From Zygnema cylindricum (lineage: Eukaryota > Streptophyta > Zygnematophyceae > Zygnematales > Zygnemataceae): a stretch of 64,000 nt of DNA. Positions 44,646 through 53,850 of this stretch are shown here, piece after piece. The stretch is from positions 114,146 through 178,145 of the forward strand of contig JBBHKE010001320.1 of the NCBI GenBank assembly GCA_037447655.1. Direction: 5' to 3'. The notes below the pieces were generated by a model. It was given only the letters and a program-made list of their open reading frames with translations. It made no database searches and was not told the DNA's origin. Made by a program: the position numbers and the translations under genes. The first letter of the stretch is position 1, and the number at the start of each line of letters is the position of its first letter.

Positions 44646-45240
44646 CTCACTAGGGCTTCGGCGTCCCGCTGAACCCTACTAGCTTAGGGAAACTGCAATT
44701 GCCGGAGTATGCCTTACGTCTCTCACGGTACTCCTCGAACTTTTGTCGAATGGTGTCGAGTTGGTTTTGGAGCTGCTCACATCGGGTCTCCAATAGCGCA
44801 ATATGATAATGTGTCGCTGCCTAACATCTCCGAGTGATTCGCTCCTAAACCTGGTCCTCCCCTTCCTCCCGTTCAACCTCTGGCCCCTCGAGTTTCGGCG
44901 GAATGGCCGCCGGTGCACGCTCCTGGGGTGCCGAAATTTGGGGTGCTTCGGGTTTTGCGAGTTGCTGTGCCTCTTCCGCCTCTCATTCAGCCAGTTCCCA
45001 CCGAGGTACCTTCTTTAGCTTGAAGGACGCATCTTTCCTGGCAGGTAAGGCCTGCTGTAGAGCGTTCTTCCCGGCCAGCTTGAGTGCCCGTACCTCAGGT
45101 GTAACCTCTGCCCGAGAGATGATGTCATGGATGTTGTCGTGTAGGACAATTCAGGTAATTTTAGAAGCGAAGGTAAGCTGGGTGTGCGGAGTGAAGCACT
45201 CTCTAAACTGCCTGGACTAGGCTGGTCGCGAGGGCGGATG
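44646..45240 (-). pseudogene. Extra 3' reading frame of the gypsy element, coiled-coil
   Basis: Downstream of the chromodomain, one minus-strand frame is coding-like for about 590 bp despite several stop codons. It begins with SRQFRECFTPHTQLTFASKI, then HDIISRAEVTPEVRALKLAG, a Lys/Arg-rich part, a Pro/Glu-rich linker (EAPQISAPQERAPAAIPPK), and a heptad-like C-terminus (ALLETRCEQLQNQLDTIRQK). No known pol domain. Either an additional ORF of this chromovirus lineage or a captured host sequence. Confidence 0.45.
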
Positions 45241-45629
45241 GCGGCTTTATCAAAGAGGGTTGAGGGTTTCACGTTTGGACTCTGTGAAACATCGCAGCGT
45301 GCGAGGGTATCAAAGCGTCCAGTATTTATAAAACTGTGGTAGTGCGGCGAAACCGAGGGTTTTTTGTCACCAATGTGGTGAAACACAATTGCGCTGTTGC
45401 GCTTTCCTGTCAGCGCACTGGTGGCGCTGCGTTCCTCTGACGGCACCGTAACCATGTTGCGCCACGGTGGGTGCGCCGCTATAGCGCTGCGGTGCGGTAA
45501 CATCGTCGCTGCGTTTCTTCACCGCGTCCCCAATATAATTGTGATGGTTGCGACACTGCGATTCGCTCATTTACCGCGGCCGCTGTGATTGCCCCTTCGG
45601 TGACGCTGAGTGTCCTCACTCGTCTGAAA

Positions 45630-46355
45630 CTAGCGCAGTAACTCAGGGGAATGCAGATCCTCCTCTTCCACCGAAGAGTCATCCTCAACTCTGTAGCCCT
45701 TCCACCGCACCAGATACTGGCTGGAGTTGGAATTCCGACAGCGGCGCGACTGAAGGATCACTTCCACCTCATACTCGTCCGAGGTACCCCGAACGGGTGG
45801 TAAAAGAGTATTCCACTGTCGATTAGGAAACATCGAATCAGGGTCGCGAAATGGTTTAAGAAGGGAAACATGGAAGACATTGTGGATATGCCACTCCTTC
45901 GGAATATCTAACTTATAAGCCACCTCACCCTCACGTGACAGAACTGTGAATGGACGCGTGAATTTCGGTGCCAATTTCTTAGAGAGGGCACCCGGTAAAG
46001 AGAGGTTTTCCATATTAAGGCGAACCTTATCACCCACGCTGAAAACGGTTTCCTTTCGGTGAGCGTCGACCTGCGACTTTTGACGATCCTTTGCCAGGTG
46101 GAGCGCCTTCGCCGCCTTTTCTAGGTTCCCTTGCAATGTTTTGGCAAAATCCAAAGCTGGCGGCGTAGGGCAGTCCGCTACCGATAAGTTTTGTGGGAGG
46201 GTGGGCTGTCCTCCATTGAGGGAGAATGGCGTAGCATTCATAGACGAGTGCAACGCACTGTTGTACGCCACCTCAATCGTTGTTAAATGGTTCACACAAT
46301 CCGTTTGGTGCACCAGGACATAAGCTCGCAACACCTCCTCCAAAGTCCAATTCAC
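45630..46355 (-). CDS. pol: Chromovirus integrase C-terminus with chromodomain
   Basis: 241 codons on the minus strand. The N-terminal part is the end of the integrase core (RAYVLVHQTDCVNHLTTIEVAYNSALHSS and the TPFSLNGGQPTLP motif). Then a GPY/F-type domain (VGDKVRLNMENL, KLAPKFTRPFTVL, YKLDIP, HNVFHVSLLKPF) and a C-terminal chromodomain at about residues 190-241 (YEVEVILQSRR, QYLVRWKGY, EEEDLHSPELL). Chromodomains in Ty3/gypsy integrases steer integration toward particular chromatin. The frame is intact but lacks its upstream catalytic part. Confidence 0.9.
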   Translation of the reverse strand: MNWTLEEVLRAYVLVHQTDCVNHLTTIEVAYNSALHSSMNATPFSLNGGQPTLPQNLSVADCPTPPALDFAKTLQGNLEKAAKALHLAKDRQKSQVDAHRKETVFSVGDKVRLNMENLSLPGALSKKLAPKFTRPFTVLSREGEVAYKLDIPKEWHIHNVFHVSLLKPFRDPDSMFPNRQWNTLLPPVRGTSDEYEVEVILQSRRCRNSNSSQYLVRWKGYRVEDDSSVEEEDLHSPELLR

Positions 46356-46369
46356 CCTTTCAGTCTGAC

Positions 46370-46640
46370 CATCATTTTAAGGGTGGTAAGCTGTAGACAT
46401 AGCCAACTACGTGCCACATAGCTCAAATAGGTTTTGCCAAATGTGGCTCACGAATTTCCGATCACGGTCGCTGACGATCCTCTTCGGAAGTCCGTGATGG
46501 CGGAATATCTCCCGAAAAAATAAGTCTGCGACATCTCGCGCAGTGGCTGTGGTTGACGTGGGTAGGAAATGGTCCATTTTCGTCAAATAATCCACAACCA
46601 CGAAGATTGAGTCATAGCCCTCCTTAGTCAGCGGGAGAGC
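46370..46640 (-). pseudogene. pol: Gypsy integrase core fragment
   Basis: Minus strand: VVDYLTKMDHFLPT (around the first catalytic Asp), then FFREIFRHHGLPKRIVSDRDRKFVSHIWQ with the second catalytic Asp (SDRD). The frame is broken by a stop (46404-46406) shortly after LFELCGT, close to where the third catalytic residue is expected in the next fragment. Confidence 0.85.
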
Positions 46641-46831
46641 TACGATGAAATTGTTGAAATAAGTAGTTTTTATTGTATTTTCTAGGTCTAAAATAATTTG
46701 CGAAAAACATACAAAGAAAATGTAGGTAGCCTGCCTCCATCACTTTTCTCTCGCCCCCATACTTGTTGTAGTCACTGAAGGAGAGAGAGAGCGATGGAGC
46801 CATGGCTGCCGTAGCTCCATGGGATGTACTA

Positions 46832-46851
46832 AAGAGTGACTTAAGTCACTC
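46832..46851. promoter_or_regulatory. Perfect 20-bp palindrome
   Basis: AGAGTGACTTAAGTCACTCT, fully self-complementary. It also occurs intact at 50134-50153 and 63449-63468 and decayed at 23875-23895 and 62529-62548. It always lies just beyond the T-run of the tRNA-like cassette. It contains TGACTTAAGTCA, two bZIP-type half sites. Confidence 0.7.
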
Positions 46852-46856
46852 TCAAC

Positions 46857-46930
46857 AAAAGGTTGGGTCCGGAAGGACTCGAACCCCCAACCGGCAGAGC
46901 GTGGCGTAGCCGTTAGCTCTAACCAGTCTG
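46857..46930 (-). promoter_or_regulatory. tRNA-like pol III cassette with near-consensus B box
   Basis: Minus strand: A-box-like ACTGGTTAGAGCTAACGGC, B box GGTTCGAGTCC (plus 46875-46885; exact consensus), then TTCCGGACCCAACC and TTTT (46857-46860). Antisense to the LTR. Confidence 0.6.
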
Positions 46931-47536
46931 TTGTAGAAGTCCGGTAGGAGATATAGGGTTTGAATAGTATTTAAACTATTGTACTATACATAAATCATTT
47001 AACTGAACATCTTTACGGTATGCATAAATACAGTTCGATAAAGTACGAAGTACTATACTAATTGAAACGCATATTGCGCATTTTGTTTCGACATCGAAAC
47101 AAATATCGCGCAAGTATTTATTACGGCTGAGATTACATTTCGCGTCAAATTTGACGGCGCACATCATCGCCGAAATCCTGGAATGGTCACTTTGGTATTT
47201 AGTGACGTGGCATGACCTGGCGCCACGTGGAGAGATGACATTTGGTCGCAGGAATTCCGAGGAACGTACGGACGAGTGGAAAATGGACACGCGTCCGCCT
47301 AATGGCCTTATCGTACAGAGGCCGTACAGAAAGTACATCGGCAGTAGTACTTTATGGTACTGTACAGTGTTCTAATTGGTTTGTACATGCAATAGATAGG
47401 GGCTGTGAGAGGACTTAGGAAAAATCAGGAAGATAGACCTCTCTCTCTTTGAGAGTTTGTATAAATTGGCATCTTTGCCACCCTATAACTTATCGCATGG
47501 TTGGGCATTTTCAGAGATTTCTTTTTCTACGGACTC

Positions 47537-47765
47537 TGTTGGATTGGCACGTGAAGCCGGTCCAATACGGGGTAGAATATGGAAATATCCATACTCGAGC
47601 CGCCCGTAATAAATGGGTACGGACCCGCTAGTCTCAACATCGAGCTGGTGGCACAGTGGTAGTGCGTTCGCAGCTGAAGTGAAAGGTCCCAGGTTCGAAC
47701 CCTGGCCGGCTCAATTTTCCCAAGTGTGGGACATGCCGAATCCCGAATTTCTAGGAAATCTAACA
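47537..47765. mobile_element. 229 bp TRIM-like TG...CA element with tRNA-like core
   Basis: Bounded by TGTTGGATT and AAATCTAACA, which are imperfect inverted repeats (TGTTGGATT versus TGTTAGATTT). This looks like a solo LTR of a short terminal-repeat element. It sits exactly between a truncated copia-C LTR and copia-C integrase sequence. The 5 bp flanks (gactc and atgac) do not match, so recombination accompanied or followed its insertion. It contains a tRNA-like cloverleaf (47642-47712). Confidence 0.6.
47642..47712 (+). tRNA. tRNA-like cloverleaf (likely pseudo-tRNA)
   Basis: A 71 nt sequence folds as a cloverleaf. Acceptor stem GAGCTGG/CCGGCTC (7 bp, one G-U), D arm GCAC/GTGC with loop AGTGGTA, anticodon stem TTCGC/GTGAA (one G-U), 5 nt variable loop, T arm CCAGG/CCTGG with loop TTCGAAC. 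The A box (TGGCACAGTGGTAG) and B box (GGTTCGAACCC) are excellent, and TTTT follows at 47716-47719. The anticodon position reads CTG, but the universally conserved T33 is G, so a functional tRNA is doubtful. Lying inside a TG...CA element, it is probably part of a mobile sequence. Confidence 0.6.
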
Positions 47766-49957
47766 ATGACACCTTATGAGAGATGGGTTGGAAGGAAACC
47801 AGATATCCCACACTTTTAAGTATTCGGTAGCCAAGTTTACAGTCTTGATATGGATAAGTAAAATTGGAAACTAGATGCTAAGGGCAAACATGGATAGTTT
47901 TTAGGATATGATGAGGATGTCAAGGGATATAGAGTCTACGACTTAGCAAAGCAAGATATTATTTTGGTCAAACACCTAGTTGTCTTGGATGAAGGGAAGT
48001 CATTTGACCCCTTCAAATATACCAAAAAGTTAAAAATATGTTTTGAGTCTAAAAGCGATGAGAGTCCTTTTTTTCCGAAAATGGACATGAGTGAAATAGT
48101 GATTGCAGATTCAGGGGAGATCCAAGATATAGGAGATCTACCGGACACCTCACATATTCCTATGGACTTCGAGGAGACAGAAAAGATGGAACTGGAACCG
48201 GCTTCCATAAATAGGGGAACCGATGAGACGGTAAGGAGAAACCCGAGACTTCTTTCCATTTCACTTTCAGAGTTCGAGGGAGGGAAAAGGAGCAGCAAAA
48301 AGATACAAGAGAGACAGGCTGCTCATAAGGTAACTAAGCCATCTTTTCTTGATGAGCCTCAGTCATAGTTGGAGGTAGTGAACAACCCTTAAAAAGACAG
48401 ATGGATTGGAGCAATAATTGATGAGGTGGCTTCCATCATGGAAGCAAATACTTGAGAACTTGCGGATTGTCCTCCAGAGAGAAAACCTATTGGCTGTAAA
48501 TGGGTATTTAAACTAAAACTGAACCCAAATAATACCATTGAGAGATATAAGGCTTGATTGGTAGCGAAGGGGTTCACTCAAAAAGAGGGGATTGACTATG
48601 AGGAGACCTTTGCTCCAGTTGTTCGATTCCCATCAGTAAGGATTCTCCTCAGTCTGGCAGCAGCGGAACACGTGGAAATACACCAAATATACATTAAGAC
48701 TGCTTTTCTTAATGGTGAGTTAGAGGAAGAAATTTTCATGAGGCAACCCGAGGGGTTCGTGGAGGAAGGGGAAAAGAGCAAAGTCTGTAGGCTCATAAAG
48801 TCTTTATATGGACAGAAGCAGGCTCCCCGATAGTGGAATAAAAAACCAGATGAGTTTCTCACTAGTTTGGGATATATCCAGATCAACTCTGACCATTCTA
48901 TCTATATGTTTGAAGATGAGAATGGTGTTATTTTTATTGCAATCTATGTGGATGATCTGTTTATGCTCAGTAAGTCTTTTTAATAGATCAATAGGCTAAA
49001 GAAAGATCTTAGAAGCAAATTTGACACGAAAGATTTAGGTGAGGCAAGATACAATTTTGGGATCCAAATGGAGAGAGATAGGGGGAAAAGGATTATCAAA
49101 CTTACTTAGAAAGAAGCGATAGGTAATATGCTTGAGAAATCCCAGATGGAAAAGGCTAACAATTGTACCACTCCCATGGACTTGAAAAAATTTAAGTGAT
49201 GGGAGTGTAGAAAGGAGTGATAATCTTAGTTTATCAAATGAGTCTAAAAGAGAGAGATTTTAAGAAGTCTATCCGTTATAGACAGGTCATAGGAAGTTTG
49301 ATCTATTTTATGAACATACAAGGTCGGACATAACAACATCAGTAAGAGTTCTCAGTAGGTGTCTTAACGATCTTAGGAAGAGAGATTGGGAGGCAGCCAA
49401 AAGAGTCATGAGATATGTGGTAGGAATTAGAGTGTTATGGTTGCATTTGGGAGGGTAGCACACTGATATCACTACTTGGAGTGATGCTAGTTATGGGGAT
49501 GCACCTATGAGAAGGTGCACTTCTGGGTATGTGTTGTATGTGGGGGAAGGTGCTTCCTGTTGGAGCAGTAAGCAACAAAAGTTGGTTGCACAGTCTACTA
49601 TAGAGGTTGAGTATATGGCCTCTTGTTTGGCTGTGAAATTGTTGATGTGGGTCAAATCATTGTTGCAAGAATTAGGGTATATGAAGGAGGGAGTGCATTA
49701 AGCTTTTTGTGATAATCAAGCTGCCATTGCTATTGCAGCCAATCCAAAACATCATTTGAAGGCTAAACATATGGACATAAGATTGAGCTTCGTGAGGGAA
49801 AAGGTTGAAAATAAAATTGTAAATCTTGTGCATAAATTCGATGAAGAAATGGTGGCTGATATGATGACTAAACGTGTGCCCTCTCCTAAGTTAAAATATT
49901 GTAGGGAAAAATGTGGATTAAAAGATAAGTTAAAATTAGACTATAAAATAATAAGAG
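47766..49957 (+). pseudogene. pol: Copia-C2 pol: integrase C-part, RT, RNase H
   Basis: Starts within integrase (TPYERWVGRKPDI) and runs through the integrase-RT linker (47964-48368, ending KVTKPSF). RT at 48480-48990 has KWVFKLK, LVAKGFTQKEGIDYEETFAPVV and YVDDLFML. RNase H at 49480-49950 has WSDASYGDAPM, QSTIEVEYMA, DNQAAIAIAA and the HHLKAKHMDIRLSFVRE terminus. At least seven in-frame stops. Homologous to 55025-57218. The last gag-pol codons run into the 3' LTR (stop at 49966-49968). Confidence 0.85.
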
Positions 49958-50962
49958 TGTTGAAATAAATAGTTTTTGGGTATTTTCTAGGTCTAAATAT
50001 ATTAGCGTAAACAGATAAGAAAAATCCAGGCAGCCTGCCTCCATCTCTTCTCTCTTGCCCCCATACTTGTTGTAGTCACTGAAAGAGAGAGAGAGAGTGA
50101 TGGAGCCATGGCTACCTCAGCTCCATAGGCAGGACTAAAGAGTGACTTAAGTCACTCTCAACAAAAGGTTGAGTCCGGCAGTACTCCAACCTCCGACCAG
50201 CAGAGCGCGGCGTAGCAGTTAGCTCTAACCAGTCTGTCGTAGAAGTCCGTTAGGATATATAGGGTTTGATATGTAATTAAACTATTGTATGGTACAAAAA
50301 CCGACTAACCAAAATATGTACGAAGGAACATAGAACTAGTTAAAGTTTAGTGCGGACGTCATTTCGCACGAAACAAATGAATTGGATTTTGTTTCGACGA
50401 CCGACATTTAATGTTGGATTTAATCTGACGGCACACATCACTGGCGAGATCGCGAAATGGTCACTTTAGCGTTTATGGATGTGGCATGACGTGGCGCCAC
50501 GTGGAGGGATAACATTTGGTCGCAGGAATTGCGGGGAACATTCGGACGAGTGGAAAGGTGACACGCGTCCACTCAGTGGCCTTGTTGTACACAGGCCGTA
50601 CAGAAAAGACATCGGCCGTAGTACCTTTTTGTACTTTACATTCATATGATTGGTTCGTGCTTCAGTAGATAGGGGCTGTGAGAGGGGTTTTAGAATTAGG
50701 AAAATCTGGTAGGTAGTCAACTCTCTCTAAAAGAGCTTTGTATAAAATTGGCATTTTTGCCAGCTTATAACTTATCGGATGGTTGGCCGTTTTCAGTGAT
50801 TGTTTTTGCTACGGACTCAGGAAAGTCCAGGCTACACAGGGGTGCAATCAAACTGTCAGTTTACCTTCTTGGGCAGTAATGATTGTGGCTTGAAGTGGGT
50901 TAGTTAAAACCTATCTAGAGGCTTCCTAAATTGTGTAGTCCAATGGAGGACACATAATTGCA
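49958..50962 (+). repeat. Copia-C LTR (3' LTR of C2)
   Basis: 1005 bp TGTTGAAATAAATAG...CATAATTGCA. It directly follows pol. The right flank (cacct) is minus-strand D3 gag, while the matching 5' LTR at 46652 is flanked by gypsy, so no target duplication survives. Contains the palindrome 50134-50153, a tRNA-like cassette, and a TTTGTATAAAATTGG TATA region near 50738. Confidence 0.8.
50162..50235 (-). promoter_or_regulatory. tRNA-like pol III cassette, decayed B box
   Basis: Minus strand: A-box-like ACTGGTTAGAGCTAACTGC, B box reduced to GGTTGGAGTAC, terminator TTTT retained (50162-50165). Antisense to the LTR. Confidence 0.5.
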
Positions 50963-51166
50963 CACCTCTTTTCTCTTTACTTCCCTTATACCTCCAAAAC
51001 ACCTTGTTGCTTTCGTGAAATTTGTGTGTGCTCTTCTCTCTTCCCCATACTACTGATGTGGAGAAGCTCCGAAATATCTTCACCCTCTTTTCCTTTTCCC
51101 CTTCTTCCTCCTCATTCACATTCCAACTCCTAATTTCTTCCAAACAAGGATATTCGGCCATATAGT
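50963..51166 (-). pseudogene. gag: D3 gag, C-terminal part
   Basis: Minus strand, continuing from 58784 across the nest. The conserved CLEEIRSWNVNEEEEGEKE tail after the zinc knuckle, as in D1 and D2. The left end is cut at 50962/50963. A further frameshift follows. Confidence 0.7.
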
Positions 51167-51347
51167 TGTTGAAATTTAAGTATTTTCTAGGTCTATATTA
51201 AGATAAAAAAAAGTAGAGGCAGTGTGCCTCTAACTTCCTTCTCCAAGCCCCCACCCTTTTTGTAGTTATTGAAGGCTATATAGGGAGATACAGCCATGGA
51301 TGCTTACGACTTCTAGAGAGACAGGAGTAGATATTGGTATAATTACC

Positions 51348-51430
51348 AAAAAATGATTTGGCTGACCGAAGAATTGATCATGGTACCTACCGTCCGTCAA
51401 ATCATTGGTAGCATTAAGCTTTGTCATATA
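51348..51430 (-). promoter_or_regulatory. tRNA-like pol III cassette
   Basis: Minus strand: GACGGACGGTAGGTACCAT, B-box-like ATGATCAATTCTTCGG, then GCCAAATCA and TTTTTT (51348-51353). Antisense to its LTR. Confidence 0.5.
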
Positions 51431-51851
51431 AGTTTAGGACCAACGCTGAAGAATATAGGGTTCGATAGATATTTAAAGATTTACATGTAGGATAATTCAT
51501 TTAACGGAAAAAAGATTGTTACAACAACGACACAGTTAGTTTTAGTAAGAATTAGGGTACCGCACGAAACATATGTGCGATATATTTGTTTCCATGGCTA
51601 GAATTAAAAGCTGGTGTTCATCGAATAGTTGTGGTAAGAGCCGATATAGCGAAAAGAGCGTTTTGGCGTTTTTCGCACGCCGCCACTTCGGATGACACGT
51701 GGCAATATCTTACGCGTTTACGAAATCTCCGGAGCGCAAGATAACAAGTGCGAATGTGATAGATGTCATTGATAGGGACATGCCATACAAATGCCATACA
51801 TAAAGTATTGTGACACCTATACTTTTATGTACGGTACATTCTTGTGATTGG

Positions 51852-52890
51852 TGTTGAAATTAATAGATTTCTAGAGTATTTTCTAGGTTTAAATATGTTA
51901 GTATAAAAGAAAAGAAAAGGACGGGCAACCTGCCTCCACCTCTCCTCTTTCTAGCCCCCATACTTGATGCAGTCACTGAAGGATAGAGAGGGTGGTTGAT
52001 CCATGGCTGCCTTAGTTCAACAGACAGTTATTTTTAGTAGGTTACTAAAAATATACCTGACGTATCCGCGATTTGATCCCGGTACCTGCGGTTCGTCAAG
52101 TTGGCCGATAGCGGTCAGCTTTATCCTATAAGACTAGGACCAATGCTAAATGATATAGTATATGATAGACATATATATATTTAGGGAGGAACAAATCCAT
52201 TTAACTAAAATTGTATACGGCATGCATAGATACAGTTTTATGAAAGTACAAAGTACCATTCTATTTCGAAACGGATACCACACATTTTGTTTCGAAACTG
52301 AAACAAATGTCACGCAAGTATTTATAACGGCTAAGATTGCGTCTCGCTGCAAATCCAACGGCGCACATTATTGCCGAAATCCCGCAGTGGTCACTTTGGC
52401 GTTTTGTGATGTGGCATGACCTAGAGCCACGTGGAGAGATGACATTCGATCATGGGAATTCCGAGGAATGTACGGACGAGTGAAAAGCGGACACGCGTCC
52501 GCTTAATAGCCTTGTCGTACATAGGCCGTACAAAAGGTACACCGACAGTAGTACTTTTTGGTACGGTACAGTAATCCGATTGGTCCGTACTTTAGTAGAT
52601 AGAATTTATTAGAGGGAATCAGAACTTAGAAAATTTTGGTAGGTGGTCACCTCTCCTTTTGAGAGTTTGTACAAATTGGCATTGTTACTGCCTCATAACT
52701 TATCACCTGGTTGGCGGTTTTCAGTGATTCTTTTTGTTACAGACTCACGGGAGTCCAAGCTGCATACGAGTGCAGTCAAACTGTCATTTTGCCTTCCTGG
52801 ACAGCAGTGGTTGTGGCTTGAAGTGGGTTAGTTAAATACTATCTAAAGGCTCTCTGTATTCTGTGGTACAATGGAGGTCACAGAATTGCA
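51852..52890 (+). repeat. 5' LTR of C1
   Basis: TGTTGAAATT...GAATTGCA. The gag start codon is at 52871-52873, inside the LTR. Contains the tRNA-like cassette on minus (52047-52130), GTAC inverted repeat near 52527-52565, and TTTGTTTCG/GAAACAAA around 52290. Confidence 0.85.
52047..52130 (-). promoter_or_regulatory. tRNA-like pol III cassette in C1 5' LTR
   Basis: Minus strand: A-box-like AGGATAAAGCTGACCGC, GACGAACCGCAGGTACC, B-box-like GGGATCAAATCGCGG, terminator TTTTT (52047-52051). In the 3' LTR copy (57400-57500) the T-run has decayed to TTT. Confidence 0.5.
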
Positions 52891-53850
52891 CGTTATGGGC
52901 CCACCCTCTAGGGTGCCCACCTTCAAGGGATGTGGGGTCATCTTTTGGGAAGCCATGATGATGGCAGCTTTGTGCGAAAATCGATACTGGGGTATTGTCT
53001 CAGTGGACAAGTGAAACGTCCACCTACAGTAACTCCACCAGGATTTGGAGGTGTAAGGTTTCCTGCAGCAACGGCTGCCTCAGCAGAGGAGGCAGATGAT
53101 GGGGACAACTGTCTGTCCGAAAAGAGGAAAGGGAATAAGACACCCCTCACTCCTATTGCCACAGTCCCGGGATCGGCGATCGTGAAGACCGCGGAGAACG
53201 ATACTCAAATGTGGAAGATATAAACATGGCTGCCAAGAACTTTATTCTGAGGCACCTCACTCAAGCTTTGGCCACTCCTCATCTTCACATTTACAAGGCC
53301 GAGGAGTTGTGGGTGAGTTTGGTGAAGATTTATAGAGCTAGAACTAATCAGGAGCTCTAGTTGGCTGAGCAAAAGCTAGTGAGTTACACTTACAAAGGAA
53401 GAAAGATGCTAGATTACTGTTTTTATCTATCTTGTTTGTATATGGAGATGGAAAGTCCCGGATGGACAGGTACAATGAAAAGGAAAGTTAACACCCTTAT
53501 CATGAAGTTACCAAATGAGTACGAGAATATAGTTTACCGAGTACAGGAAATGGCTGATAGTTTATGGAAATGGAACACAGTGGTCAGGATGACACTTGTG
53601 CAGGAAAACACAATGGAGATTAGGAGAGGAGGAAAGAGCATTCAAGCTCTATACGGAGCAGGGGACCGATAGGGGAAGGACCCGAAGAAACCGTACAAAG
53701 GGGAAAGAGATCATTCTGGAGGACCGAGGCCCCCAAAGGGTCTTTGTCATTTTTGCAAAAAGCCGGGACACTTTATCGTACACTGTGTCAAGCTGTCGGA
53801 GCTGAGGCTCCAAGTATACCCTGGAGGGGGTTCTTCCAGAGGGAAGAAAA
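52871..53850 (+). pseudogene. gag: C1 gag with start codon inside the LTR
   Basis: ATG 52871 gives six codons in the LTR, then continues across the primer-binding site (H-V-M-G-P-P-S-R). The homologous start is kept in the minus-strand copy at 23100 and in D elements. A stop follows after about 43 codons; frames at 52930-53223, 53361-53672 and beyond carry gag (TLIMKLPNEYENIVYRVQEM) and a CCHC knuckle near 53748-53790 (CHFCKKPGHF then HCVKL; Cys replaced by His-Cys arrangement). At least three frame disruptions. Confidence 0.75.
52891..52903 (+). other. Primer-binding site of C1
   Basis: CGTTATGGGCCCA immediately after the LTR end GAATTGCA; complementary to the initiator tRNA-Met anticodon arm except for the first base. 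Confidence 0.8.

Larger units (their letters stand above)
44161..46651 (-). mobile_element. Ty3/gypsy chromovirus, 3' part, minus strand
   Basis: A 3' LTR (44161-44639), an extra 3' region, the integrase C-terminus with chromodomain and the end of the integrase core; everything upstream (gag, protease, RT, RNase H, most of the integrase N-part) is missing. It inserted into copia-B2 RNase H (left flank cgtgg at 44156-44160). The right end is replaced at 46652 by a copia-C LTR with no matching duplication. Confidence 0.85.
46652..47536 (+). repeat. Copia-C LTR, 3'-truncated
   Basis: Starts TGTTGAAATAAG and matches the LTR at 49958-50962 for 885 bp, up to TTTTTCTACGGACTC. There the 229 bp TRIM-like element begins; the last ~120 bp of the LTR are missing. 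Contains the 20-bp palindrome at 46832-46851 and the GTAC inverted repeat at about 47318-47360. Confidence 0.75.

Noticed and set aside
45015-45503. Minus-strand 162-codon open frame in the gypsy 3' region
   Set aside because: A neighbouring frame gives a far more protein-like, coiled-coil sequence despite stops; this one is Ser/Pro/His-rich and featureless.
46652-50962. A single intact copia element between these two LTRs
   Set aside because: The 5' LTR is truncated, gag to mid-integrase is missing, and the outer 5-bp flanks (gaaat and cacct) do not match.
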